From: Kuafuiihalomonas sp964473255
GTDB taxonomy: Bacteria > Myxococcota > Kuafuiibacteriia > Kuafuiibacteriales > Kuafuiibacteriaceae
Length of the DNA stretch: 64,000 nt
Reading direction: 5' to 3'
NCBI GenBank assembly: GCA_964473255.1
Contig: CAYYOT010000005.1
Coordinates: 1-64,000, forward strand
In this document: positions 42,538-50,950 of the stretch, piece after piece
Layout of the letters: every line of letters starts with the position of its first letter
Position numbering within the stretch: the stretch's first letter is position 1
Notes under the pieces: generated by a model
Database searches by the model: none
The model's input: the letters and a program-made list of their open reading frames with translations, nothing else
What the model was told of the DNA's origin: nothing
Translations under genes and position numbers: made by a program

Positions 42538-43890
42538 GTGATCAGCGGAGCTGTCCTGGTCGTGACCATGACCTCGATGGCGGGTGCCCAGCAGCCCTGC
42601 TTGCACAGCCGCGTGCACGACCTCGGTCGATCGCCTAGGCTCGAACTGACGGGGGCCCGAGTGCGCGCCCCACGTGCGGTGGCCAAGGTCGTTCGACACC
42701 GACGCTTCCGGCCTCTTTGGAGCCGGCCGGCTGACCGGCAGCTCCTCATCCAGGCCATTCTTCGAGCTCACGAGGACGGTCTGGATCCGAAGGACCATCA
42801 TCTTGGTGTGCTGTGGCAGCGCCGCAAAGACGCGTCCACGGCGTGCCTGAATGCAGAGCTCGAACTCGTGGCGACCGACGCTTGGCTGAGCCTTGCGCGC
42901 GCGCTCGCTGCCGGTCGGAAGACCGGACCGCCCGACGCCTCCAGCGTTTCGGCGGCTCTAGCCTGGCTCGACCGCCAGCGCCCGGATGATCCCGACTACC
43001 GCGCGCTCGTCGCGGAGAGCGCACGCCTGCACGCCGAGGCCCTCGAGGCAAACCGACCGGACCTGCGCGCGCGCCTGCGAAGCATCCATGCCAATCTGGC
43101 GCGGATCCGCCAGTGGCCTCCCGCGCGCGAACACCCGGTCGTGACCGTCAATCTCGCGTCCCAGGAGCTCGCTTTTTCGCGTGCAGGAGGGATCGACTTC
43201 ACGGCTCCCGTGGTGGTTGGTCGTCCCGACCGGCCGACTCCTCGGGTCTCGAGCCAGATCACGCATCTCGTGATCAATCCCACTTGGTGGGTGACACGTC
43301 GCATCGCTCACCTCGACCTTCGCCCGAAGATCCTCGCCGATCCCTCATACCTCACGGAGAATGGCTTCCGCGTCCTGCCTCGGTCGGTGGTCGACGGTCC
43401 GGCGATCAACCCTTCGTCGATCGATTGGGCCCGACTGCCGCCGAACACTTTTCCATTCCGACTCGTGCAGGCCCCGGGCCCGAAGAACTACCTCGGACCG
43501 GTCAAGTTCGTCTTCGCCAATGCTGAGGCGATCTTCATTCACGGCTCGCCAGACCCCACGGTGTTCCATCGCGGGACGCGCGCGACCAGCGCCGGGTGCA
43601 TCCGCATGAAGGAGCCGTTGATGCTGGCCCGCTTCCTGCTCGAAGACCATCCGCGCCTCACCCCGGCTCGTTTGGAGGAGCTGCGCGACAGTCGGCGAGA
43701 AATGAAAGTCCAGCTGCGCGAGCCGGTCGAGATCCGCGTCGTCTACCGGACGGTCGTGATCGCCGACGGTATCATCAAGTACCTGCCCGACTTGTACGAT
43801 TGGGACGATCCCAGCGAGAACAGTCCATTCCTGCTGGCCGGCGTCGACGGTCGGGCTGCCGTCACCAGAATCGCTTCAGGAGGGTCCTGA
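42538..43890 (+). CDS. L,D-transpeptidase (YkuD domain), YcbB-like
   Basis: This is a periplasmic peptidoglycan-modifying enzyme of 450 residues. A short hydrophobic N-terminus (to ~residue 18) acts as a signal. The N-terminal helical part with PLWSRPADRQLL and EDGLDPKDH resembles the scaffold domain of YcbB/LdtD. The catalytic YkuD domain (~200-385) ends in FIHGSPDPTVFHRGTRATSAGCIRM, with His in HGSP and nucleophile Cys354. It forms 3-3 cross-links or attaches proteins to peptidoglycan. A TGA lies 12 bases upstream in frame, so GTG 42538 is the first possible start. The 283-base gap before it holds nothing I can name. The pirin gene overlaps its stop (TGATG). Confidence 0.9.
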   Translation: MISGAVLVVTMTSMAGAQQPCLHSRVHDLGRSPRLELTGARVRAPRAVAKVVRHRRFRPLWSRPADRQLLIQAILRAHEDGLDPKDHHLGVLWQRRKDASTACLNAELELVATDAWLSLARALAAGRKTGPPDASSVSAALAWLDRQRPDDPDYRALVAESARLHAEALEANRPDLRARLRSIHANLARIRQWPPAREHPVVTVNLASQELAFSRAGGIDFTAPVVVGRPDRPTPRVSSQITHLVINPTWWVTRRIAHLDLRPKILADPSYLTENGFRVLPRSVVDGPAINPSSIDWARLPPNTFPFRLVQAPGPKNYLGPVKFVFANAEAIFIHGSPDPTVFHRGTRATSAGCIRMKEPLMLARFLLEDHPRLTPARLEELRDSRREMKVQLREPVEIRVVYRTVVIADGIIKYLPDLYDWDDPSENSPFLLAGVDGRAAVTRIASGGS

Positions 43891-44588
43891 TGCTGAACGT
43901 GCGACGACACGACGAACGAGGGTACGCCGACCACGGCTGGTTGCGGTCGCGGCACACGTTCTCGTTCGCGAACTACCATGATCCACGGCACATGGGGTTT
44001 CGAGACCTTCGCGTCATCAATGATGATCGCGTCGCGCCCGGTCACGGGTTCGGAACCCACCCCCATCGGGACATGGAGATCATCTCCTACGTGCTGGAAG
44101 GCGCCATGGAGCACCGCGACAGCCTGGGCACGGGCTCGGTGATCCGTCCCGGCGAGGTTCAGCGGATGACCGCGGGGACTGGAGTTCTCCACAGCGAGTT
44201 CAACCACTCGAAGACCGACGTCCTGCGTTTTCTTCAGATCTGGATCATCCCGGCCGAAAATGACCTCCAGCCCGGGTACGAACAGACCGCCTTCCCCCGG
44301 ACCGAGCGGCAGGACCGCCTACGACTCGTCGTCTCGCCCGACGGTCGAGATGGCTCGGTGACGGTTCATCAAGACGTGAACCTGTACGCGGGCAGCCTTT
44401 CACCGGGAGCAGAAGTGACTCACGAACGGGGACCGGACCGGCACGTTTGGCTGCAGGTGGCCAACGGCCGGCTGCGGGCCGGCGACCACGAGCTGGTGGA
44501 AGGTGACGGTCTGTGGACGAGCGACGAGCCCCGCCTCACGCTGACCGGAGTCGACGACTCGGAAGTTCTGCTCTTCGACTTGAGGTGA
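43890..44588 (+). CDS. Pirin-family bicupin protein
   Basis: This 232-residue cytoplasmic bicupin of the pirin/YhhW group probably binds iron. The N-terminal metal site is intact: GTHPHRDMEI (two His) and VLHSEFNHS (His and Glu). DHGWLRSRHTFSF at the N-terminus and RMTAGTGVLHSE are family hallmarks. Some members are quercetin dioxygenases or redox sensors; the reaction here is unknown. The ATG at 43890 shares a base with the transpeptidase stop and has a strong AGGAGGG site, so the two are coupled. Confidence 0.93.
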   Translation: MLNVRRHDERGYADHGWLRSRHTFSFANYHDPRHMGFRDLRVINDDRVAPGHGFGTHPHRDMEIISYVLEGAMEHRDSLGTGSVIRPGEVQRMTAGTGVLHSEFNHSKTDVLRFLQIWIIPAENDLQPGYEQTAFPRTERQDRLRLVVSPDGRDGSVTVHQDVNLYAGSLSPGAEVTHERGPDRHVWLQVANGRLRAGDHELVEGDGLWTSDEPRLTLTGVDDSEVLLFDLR

Positions 44589-44603
44589 GCCCATCGCGGA
44601 CCT

Positions 44604-44639
44604 GTGGGGTCGTGGGCCCCGCAGGCCGACCTGCCCCAC
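44604..44639 (+). terminator. Possible hairpin after pirin gene
   Basis: GTGGGG (44604-44609) pairs with CCCCAC (44634-44639), with further GC-rich pairing inside. It follows the pirin stop by 15 bases. No T-tract follows, so it may be an imperfect terminator or chance pairing in GC-rich DNA. Confidence 0.25.
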
Positions 44640-44683
44640 CGCCGTAGTCCCGGCGAGTTACGCGTGGTAGGCCGCAAAAAGAG

Positions 44684-47179
44684 GTGGCGAGCTGGACGAT
44701 CAGATGGGCCTTTCCCGTGCTCATCAGCGCGGTCCCCCTAACGGCGCAAAGTCAGACCCCGCCGCCCGAACCAGCGGAGGAGGACGCCGCCGAGCCGGAG
44801 GAGGATGACGCCTTTCCGCTCGCCGAGCTTGCGGCTCGATCCGAGGAGGCGCTGAACCGTCTGATCAAGATCCAGGAGGTCCTTCGACCCTCTCCCGAGC
44901 TCATCGGCACCGCCGCGAAAGCCAAGGACCTCGAAGACCGTCTGGCGAGTCTTCTGCAAGGTCTCGAACAAACGCCACCCCAAGAGATGTCGCGCAGCCA
45001 CCTGCCCCAAGCTCGCGGCCGCTTCGAGGACCTCGCCAAGGACGTCGGCGACCTCGCAAAACCCCTGCGGGACCGGGTCGAGGAACTCGAGACCATCCAG
45101 ATCGAACTGGCGTCGATGGACGAACTCTGGAAGGAGGTCCGGGTCGAACTTCGTGACTCGACCCAAAGTGGCGACGTCCCGGCCGAGGTCCTCGAGCGAC
45201 CCAAGGGGATTCTCAGGGCCATCGATGCGCGTCGCAAAGACGTCACCGAGCGGTTGAAACCGCTTTTGGTCGATCAGAACGAGCTCTCGACAATCCGGCT
45301 CGAGATCGAGGGCGTCTTGACGCGCTTTGCCGAAGCGGAGGACGCCGCCCGCGGTCGATTGTTTTCCGCCGACAGCCCGCCCCTCTGGACGGCCCTCAGC
45401 ACGCGCACGCCGTCGCTGTCCGAGGCGACGTCCCTGAGCGCCAGCCGCATCGTCGACGGCATCAGGCAAGAGTTCTTGCCTCGCTACCGGGACCGGCTGC
45501 CGTGGCATGCGCTCGTCTGCGCCGCGATCATCTTGACCCTCATCTGGCTGCGGCGCCGTCAGAAGATCGGTAAAGCCCCCGCCATCGACAGTCGGCTCCT
45601 CGATCGACCGATCTCCGTGGGCATTTTGGCATCACTGCTCTTGAGTCTGGTCTTCTACCCCAAGGCACCGATCGGCTTCCGGTACGTCGTCGGCGTCCTC
45701 GGCATCATACCCACCGTGCGCGTGGTGATGCGTTTGGTCGAGCCGCCCTTTCACCGAGTCGTGTACGGGCTCACCGCCCTCTTCGTGTTGGACTCGATCG
45801 AGGCTCTGGTTCCGGACGTCATCGTGCGCCGCTTGATCCTCCTCCTCATCGACATGAGCGGCATCGTCGGCTCCGTCTGGGTCCTCTCCTCGAAGAGCAT
45901 GCGCAGCCTCGGCGTCGAGCGCCCCGGCTATCGGCGGGCCTTGACTCTCGTGCCGCCCCTCGCCTTGGCTCTCCTGGCCGCGGTCATCGCGAACCTCTTG
46001 GGCTTCGTACAGCTCGCGCGTCTTCTTTCCGAGGGTTGTCTGAACTCCGTCTACGTCGGGGTGGCGATCTCGGTCGGTGCATCGACCCTGATCCTGATCA
46101 TCAATGGCTTGGCCTCCACTTCGGGCGCCCAGCAGCTGCGAGCGATTCGCTTTCACCAAAAGCGCATCATTCACGTCCTGGAAGGCTGGATTCGAACCGG
46201 GGCTTTTCTGGTCTGGGCTTGGAGGTCGCTCGAGTTCTTCGAGCTGTTCGACCCGATCTACAAGGCGACCGTCACCTTTCTCTTCACGGCATGGCCGGTC
46301 GGTGAGGCGTCGTTTCGACCCCTGGACGTCGTTCTCTTCTTGGCGGTGTTCCTCTTGACCATCCAGGCTTCCCGCTTGGTGCAATTCCTCCTGCAGGAGG
46401 AGTTTCTTCCGCCGCTTCATCTCGCCCGCGGTGTCCCGGTCGCGATCTCGCGGGGAACTAGCTACGTTCTCCTGGTTGCTGGCTTCCTCTTGGCCGTCGC
46501 TGCCGCCGGCATCGACGTCACCCAGCTCACGGTGATTTTTGGTGCGCTCGGTGTCGGGGTCGGCTTCGGTCTGCAGAATCTAGTGAACAATTTCGTGTCG
46601 GGGCTGATCCTCGTCTTCGAGCGTCCCATTCAGGTGGGTGACCTGGTCGAGTTCGGGACGCGAATGGGTCACGTCGTGTCGATCGGGATTCGGGCCAGCA
46701 TCGTCCGACTCTTCGATGGAGCGGAGGTGATCGTGCCCAACGGCGACCTGGTATCGGCCCAGGTCATCAACTACAACCTGAGCGACCGTACACGGCGCAT
46801 CGAGATCAAGCTCCGGGTTCCTTTCGAGTCGGATCTCGACGAAACCATGGAGCTGCTGATCGGGGCCGCCGAAGAGACGGAGGTCGTCGTTGCCAATCCG
46901 AAGCCTACCGTCAGCCTCCAATCGTTCGACGCCGGGTCGGTGGAGCTGGAGCTGTGGTGTTGGGTTCCCGACACCAACGAGTTCATCTCGACCCGGACTG
47001 CCGTGAGCCTCGCGATCCACCGGGCCTTCCAGAGGCGTGGACTACCGCTGTCTCTGCTCCGCCACGAGCTGCGCTGGGCGTCGAACGCCGAAGCGTCCAC
47101 GCCGTCAGGCTCCGACCGTCCAGCGGAGTCCGACTCCCCGCCCAACAGGGAGCGGACTCCGGCGGACACCGCGGTATGA
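44684..47179 (+). CDS. Large MscS/MscK-type mechanosensitive channel
   Basis: This 831-residue membrane protein likely releases ions under hypo-osmotic tension. A signal peptide (~1-22) and an acidic Pro/Glu stretch precede a periplasmic coiled-coil region (~50-270). About eight or more helices follow (~285-640). The pore helix TM3 is GALGVGVGFGLQNLVNNFVSG (~618-640), the Gly/Ala packing pattern of MscS, and the beta domain starts with LVFERPIQVGDLVE. The cytoplasmic vestibule is complete (IVPNGDLVSAQVINYN), and a polar tail of ~40 residues ends it. The architecture resembles MscK/YnaI-type channels. GTG 44684 has an AAAGAGG site. Confidence 0.92.
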   Translation: MASWTIRWAFPVLISAVPLTAQSQTPPPEPAEEDAAEPEEDDAFPLAELAARSEEALNRLIKIQEVLRPSPELIGTAAKAKDLEDRLASLLQGLEQTPPQEMSRSHLPQARGRFEDLAKDVGDLAKPLRDRVEELETIQIELASMDELWKEVRVELRDSTQSGDVPAEVLERPKGILRAIDARRKDVTERLKPLLVDQNELSTIRLEIEGVLTRFAEAEDAARGRLFSADSPPLWTALSTRTPSLSEATSLSASRIVDGIRQEFLPRYRDRLPWHALVCAAIILTLIWLRRRQKIGKAPAIDSRLLDRPISVGILASLLLSLVFYPKAPIGFRYVVGVLGIIPTVRVVMRLVEPPFHRVVYGLTALFVLDSIEALVPDVIVRRLILLLIDMSGIVGSVWVLSSKSMRSLGVERPGYRRALTLVPPLALALLAAVIANLLGFVQLARLLSEGCLNSVYVGVAISVGASTLILIINGLASTSGAQQLRAIRFHQKRIIHVLEGWIRTGAFLVWAWRSLEFFELFDPIYKATVTFLFTAWPVGEASFRPLDVVLFLAVFLLTIQASRLVQFLLQEEFLPPLHLARGVPVAISRGTSYVLLVAGFLLAVAAAGIDVTQLTVIFGALGVGVGFGLQNLVNNFVSGLILVFERPIQVGDLVEFGTRMGHVVSIGIRASIVRLFDGAEVIVPNGDLVSAQVINYNLSDRTRRIEIKLRVPFESDLDETMELLIGAAEETEVVVANPKPTVSLQSFDAGSVELELWCWVPDTNEFISTRTAVSLAIHRAFQRRGLPLSLLRHELRWASNAEASTPSGSDRPAESDSPPNRERTPADTAV

Positions 47180-47247
47180 AATCCGGAGGGGCTTCGACGG
47201 CAGAGGCTTTGCTCTGACGCCCGCCAGCGACTACCTTCGCCCCAACC

Positions 47248-47337
47248 ATGACGGAGACCGAGGACCGCGTGGAGCTCGAGTCCGAGAAGGCTTGGGACAT
47301 GCTCGCGGTCGGCCGCGAGGTCGACGGCGAGGGATGA
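47248..47337 (+). CDS. Possible 29-residue small protein coupled to the SGNH gene
   Basis: An ATG at 47248 opens a 29-codon acidic frame (MTETEDRVELESEKAW...). Its TGA overlaps the ATG of the next gene (ATGA at 47334-47337). No Shine-Dalgarno sequence stands before it. The coupling geometry is suggestive, but coding cannot be shown from sequence alone. Confidence 0.25.
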   Translation: MTETEDRVELESEKAWDMLAVGREVDGEG

Positions 47338-48761
47338 CCCGGGTCGGACCAGTCTGGGCGCTGTGGGCCGCCGTGACCTGCTGCGATCTGCCTGGGGCTT
47401 CGGTTTCGGTTCGTGAATCCGAACCGCGGCCTCGCCAAGGGGGCGAGCATGCGCGGGCGTGGGAGCCTTCCCGCCAAGCCGCGACCGCCCAGGCCCGGAG
47501 CGGCGGTGAAGATCATCGGCCCGCGCTCGCGACGCCACCGCGGGCGGAGGCGCCGAAGGACACCGCCGAGCTCGTTCAGCTCCGGCGTCGGAGTCGAAGT
47601 CTGGGCATGCCCGGGGCCGCGATCCAAAACGGCGACGCACTCGAGCCCTTCTTCGCCGCCCTGGACGCCACCCGCGCCAAAAAGGGCCGCACGCGCGTCT
47701 CGGCCTGGGGTGGCTCGCTGATCGCCGCCGACCACATCGTCGACGTCCTTCGCCGCACGCTGCAGAACCACTACGGAAGTGCGGGCCGCGGGTTCGTTCT
47801 GACCGACCTGATGGCGGAGCCCAGCCGCCGGGTACGCGCCGGACGCGGTCGACCAAAGCTGCACACCTACAACTTGGGGCTGGGTCCCGAGAGCCCGGTG
47901 CCGCTGGGGGTCGCCGGCGTCGTCCACCTCACCGGCGAGCCCCACCACCGGGTGGTCTGGCGGCTCCGGGGGGAGACCGAGGCGCATCTTTGGCTTCGTG
48001 GCTACGACCCGCAAGCGAGGGCGGTCGTGTACGTCGGCGGACAATGGGTGACCACGCTGCGGCCAGGAGGTCGAGGGCAGCTCGAACACGTTCGTCTGGA
48101 CCTTCCGGCCGGCGAGTGGCTCGTGATGAGAACGGTGGGGGGACCACTGGCCATCGACGGTCTCAGCCTGGAGCGGGACGTCCCTGGCGTCATCGTCGAT
48201 ACATTCGGCGTTCCCGCGGCGGACTCGCGCACCTTCATGCGCGCCGCGGCCGCCGCGGTCCAGTCGGAGGTCGCGACCCTGCAGCCGGACCTCTTGCTGC
48301 TGATCCTCGGCGGAAACGAGATCGGCCGTTTGAGCCGAAGGCGGACCCACATGGAACGTCTTCGCAAGAAGACGCGGGCCTTCCTGTCTCGCCTGTCGGA
48401 AGCCGCCCCGTCTGCCGCATGCCTGGTCGTCGGCCCCATCGACAAAATCCATCGTCGTGGAACCGCCAAAGGGCAGACGAAGACCGCGGTCGCCATCGTC
48501 AATCGACTCCTGCGACGGGTCGCGCACGCATCGGAATGCGCCTATCTGGACCTGTTCGCGGCGATGGGCGGGCCGGGAGCGATCATGGCCCTCGAGGCGC
48601 GCGGATGGATGCATCCCGATCTCATCCACCCGCGTCGGGAAGGGCTGGACCTCGCGGGCTTGATGGTGACCGACGCGTTGACCGAAGCCTATCTTGCCTC
48701 GTCACCGCCGACATCGGCGCAGCTGGCAAAACCGAGTAACTGCGAGGTCGAACCGTGCTGA
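47334..48761 (+). CDS. Exported SGNH/GDSL-type hydrolase
   Basis: This 475-residue protein has an N-terminal signal-like helix (VGPVWALWAAVTCC) and an Arg/Pro/Ala-rich linker (~30-90). A SGNH hydrolase fold follows, divided by a beta sandwich insert. The Ser block is VSAWGGSLIAADH, the block III Gly/Asn is LLILGGNEIG, and the final Asp-His pair is MHPDLIHPRREG. Such enzymes remove O-acetyl groups from cell-wall or exopolysaccharide. Block I reads GGS rather than GDS, as in the divergent AlgX/AlgJ group. ATG 47334 has a GGCGAGGG site. The beta-lactamase-fold gene overlaps its end by seven bases, so the two are likely one operon. Confidence 0.75.
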   Translation: MTRVGPVWALWAAVTCCDLPGASVSVRESEPRPRQGGEHARAWEPSRQAATAQARSGGEDHRPALATPPRAEAPKDTAELVQLRRRSRSLGMPGAAIQNGDALEPFFAALDATRAKKGRTRVSAWGGSLIAADHIVDVLRRTLQNHYGSAGRGFVLTDLMAEPSRRVRAGRGRPKLHTYNLGLGPESPVPLGVAGVVHLTGEPHHRVVWRLRGETEAHLWLRGYDPQARAVVYVGGQWVTTLRPGGRGQLEHVRLDLPAGEWLVMRTVGGPLAIDGLSLERDVPGVIVDTFGVPAADSRTFMRAAAAAVQSEVATLQPDLLLLILGGNEIGRLSRRRTHMERLRKKTRAFLSRLSEAAPSAACLVVGPIDKIHRRGTAKGQTKTAVAIVNRLLRRVAHASECAYLDLFAAMGGPGAIMALEARGWMHPDLIHPRREGLDLAGLMVTDALTEAYLASSPPTSAQLAKPSNCEVEPC

Positions 48762-50941
48762 GAGCCCTGGCTCGCCTCGGCCTCCTCCTCCTTGCGCCGA
48801 TGGCGTGTCGCGCGACCAGCACTCCGCTACCGGCCAACGATGACCCCTCGCCCCCCCTCACCGCGGTGGTCCGCCCTCCACCGCCGGTCACAGCCCCTCC
48901 CGACGCATTCACCGAGCTTACGCTGACTCTACCAGCATGGCTGAATGCCCGACTGGAAGACGCGCATGCGGCCGGACTCGCGCTGGGGGTCTCTCATCGC
49001 GGGCGGAGGTTCGTCTTCGCATCGGGCTGGGCCGACGTCGGTGAGGAGCGAGCCTTGAAGGAGACGGACAGTTTTCGATGGGCCTCGATCGGTAAGGTGC
49101 TCACCGCGGTCGCCATCCTTCAGCTGGAAGCGGCGGGCCGACTGAGCCTCGACGACGAGGTGCAGGTTCACGTCCCTTCGTTCCCTCGAAAACGATGGCC
49201 GCTCACCATCCGGGCGCTGCTGTCGCACTTGAGCGGTCTACCCAACTACGTCGACTGCCGTCGGGAGTGCCACATCACGGAGCAGCTCGACACGGAGGCC
49301 TCGCTGGATATTTTTGCCGCCTTCGAGCTGCGGGCGAAGCCGGGAACCGAATTCATCTACACGAGCTACGGGTTCAATCTCCTGGCCGCGATCGTGGAGA
49401 GCGCATCGGGCCTGTCCTTCGAGGCGTACCTGCAGCGGAACGTGTTCGACCCGGCAAACATGGACGGGGCGCTGGTCGAGCGCGCGCACCCGGCGCCCGA
49501 GTCGAACTGGGTCGAGGGCTACCGGCCCCAAGGCGCAAGACTCGTGCCCTCGGAGTCGATCAACATCTCGAGCCGCTTCGGTGGTGGAGGCTTGCGAGGC
49601 AGCGTGGTCGACCTCCTCGATTTCGGCGAATCGCTTCAGGGTCATCGACTCCTCGACGCCGAGCGCACTTCGGAGATGCAGCGAGACCGCACGACCGTAT
49701 CCGGGGAACCCATCCGCTACGGCTACGGGACGGCGGCCTATCCGCGGTTCGGCACCTGGGTCAGCGGGCATGCCGGTGGCCAACCGGAGACGTCTTCTCT
49801 GCTGCTGATGTACCCGTCCGACGACCTGATCATCGCCCTTTTGCGGAACGTGGAAGACGATCGTGCGCTCCTGTTCGAGATCGCCGGGCACATCGCCGAT
49901 CAGCTCCTCAACCAGGGCCGACCTCGGCGAGGTATCCAGGGCGGCGGCGTGCCGTCGCACGCCGTCGCGACCGCGATGCTCGGTACATACAGCCACGGCG
50001 TGGCCCGCACGCGGATGTGGCCAACGTCCACGTCGACACCGGCCGACGCTTGGTCGACCCTCGAATCGGTCCTCGCAGACGCACTTCTCGACGGAGCCGC
50101 GACCGATCTCATGGAGCGGGTGGAACGGGGGAGCTGGGGCGCGGACGGAGGACCGTTCGCCGCCGCGGGCCGGGCGATGCTGGAGGCGATCCATCGAAAC
50201 GAGCCGGAGCTGGAGCTATCTGCGCTGGCTCGAGCCGGCCCCGTCTCCTTTTATCGACTCTATCTCGAAGCCTGCGCGTCGGGCCACTGCCCGGCCGACC
50301 GTCGTTTTTCGCCCGCGGTCGAAGAGAGTTTGCAGACGTACGTCGATACCTACGCGACGCCGACGGGACTGGCGAGAGCCATCGGTCCGAACACGTCGAC
50401 TGTCGCTTTGGTGTCGGACCTCGCGGTTCTCCAGACCCAGCCCCTTCGCTTGGACGTTTCATCGGAGCTCGCCGACGAAGCGATACGGTCGGCCAGGGCG
50501 GGGCACCCTGCCCGGACCCGAGTCATCCTCGACATGATGACCACCACGTTCCCGATGGCCATTCGCACCCACCTGGCAACGGCCGAAGCCGAGTGCCTAC
50601 TCGACGCCGCGGGATCCGAATCGCGAGACCCGGCAACCGAAGCTCTCGTTCTCGCCGCCGCTCACCACGACGCCGAAGACCGCATGAAGACCTGGCGCCT
50701 CAAGTTCGACGGTATCCGACTCGAACGCGAGGGACGCCCGGATGCTGCTGTGTGCTGGCTGGCTGCCGCCGCCGAGGCCAAGCGCACCGACCGCACTCTG
50801 TGGCTCGCCTACGCCCGTCGAGCCGATCGGCTCGACCAGCCGCGAAGAGCCCTGGTCGCCTATCGTCGGGCTCGCGCGCTCGGACTTCTCGGTCGCTCCG
50901 ATCGCCAGCGGGTCAAGGAGCTGAAACAAGCCTTGCGCTGA
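48755..50941 (+). CDS. Serine beta-lactamase-fold (class C-like) lipoprotein with TPR-like C-terminus
   Basis: This 728-residue lipoprotein (lipobox APMAC, Cys ~18) has a Pro-rich linker. A penicillin-binding/beta-lactamase domain (~55-380) has the three active-site motifs: SIGK (Ser-x-x-Lys), the Tyr motif YTSYGFN, and HAGG in place of KTG. It likely hydrolyses a D-amino-acid peptide or an ester rather than a drug. The C-terminal half (~400-728) is helical with TPR-like repeats (YRRARALGLLGR at the end). GTG 48755 overlaps the SGNH gene. It converges with the flavoprotein gene, nine bases away. Confidence 0.85.
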   Translation: MLRALARLGLLLLAPMACRATSTPLPANDDPSPPLTAVVRPPPPVTAPPDAFTELTLTLPAWLNARLEDAHAAGLALGVSHRGRRFVFASGWADVGEERALKETDSFRWASIGKVLTAVAILQLEAAGRLSLDDEVQVHVPSFPRKRWPLTIRALLSHLSGLPNYVDCRRECHITEQLDTEASLDIFAAFELRAKPGTEFIYTSYGFNLLAAIVESASGLSFEAYLQRNVFDPANMDGALVERAHPAPESNWVEGYRPQGARLVPSESINISSRFGGGGLRGSVVDLLDFGESLQGHRLLDAERTSEMQRDRTTVSGEPIRYGYGTAAYPRFGTWVSGHAGGQPETSSLLLMYPSDDLIIALLRNVEDDRALLFEIAGHIADQLLNQGRPRRGIQGGGVPSHAVATAMLGTYSHGVARTRMWPTSTSTPADAWSTLESVLADALLDGAATDLMERVERGSWGADGGPFAAAGRAMLEAIHRNEPELELSALARAGPVSFYRLYLEACASGHCPADRRFSPAVEESLQTYVDTYATPTGLARAIGPNTSTVALVSDLAVLQTQPLRLDVSSELADEAIRSARAGHPARTRVILDMMTTTFPMAIRTHLATAEAECLLDAAGSESRDPATEALVLAAAHHDAEDRMKTWRLKFDGIRLEREGRPDAAVCWLAAAAEAKRTDRTLWLAYARRADRLDQPRRALVAYRRARALGLLGRSDRQRVKELKQALR

Positions 50942-50950
50942 GATCGGGCT

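Noticed and set aside
46983..48629. A 548-codon minus-strand frame covering the SGNH hydrolase
   Set aside because: Charged shadow translation. The plus strand has SGNH blocks, a ribosome-binding site and a coupled downstream gene.
48755..50941. Antibiotic-resistance beta-lactamase
   Set aside because: The fold and SxxK are shared, but the third motif is HAGG, there is a large TPR-like C-terminus and a lipid anchor; this fits an esterase/peptidase-type relative rather than a resistance enzyme.
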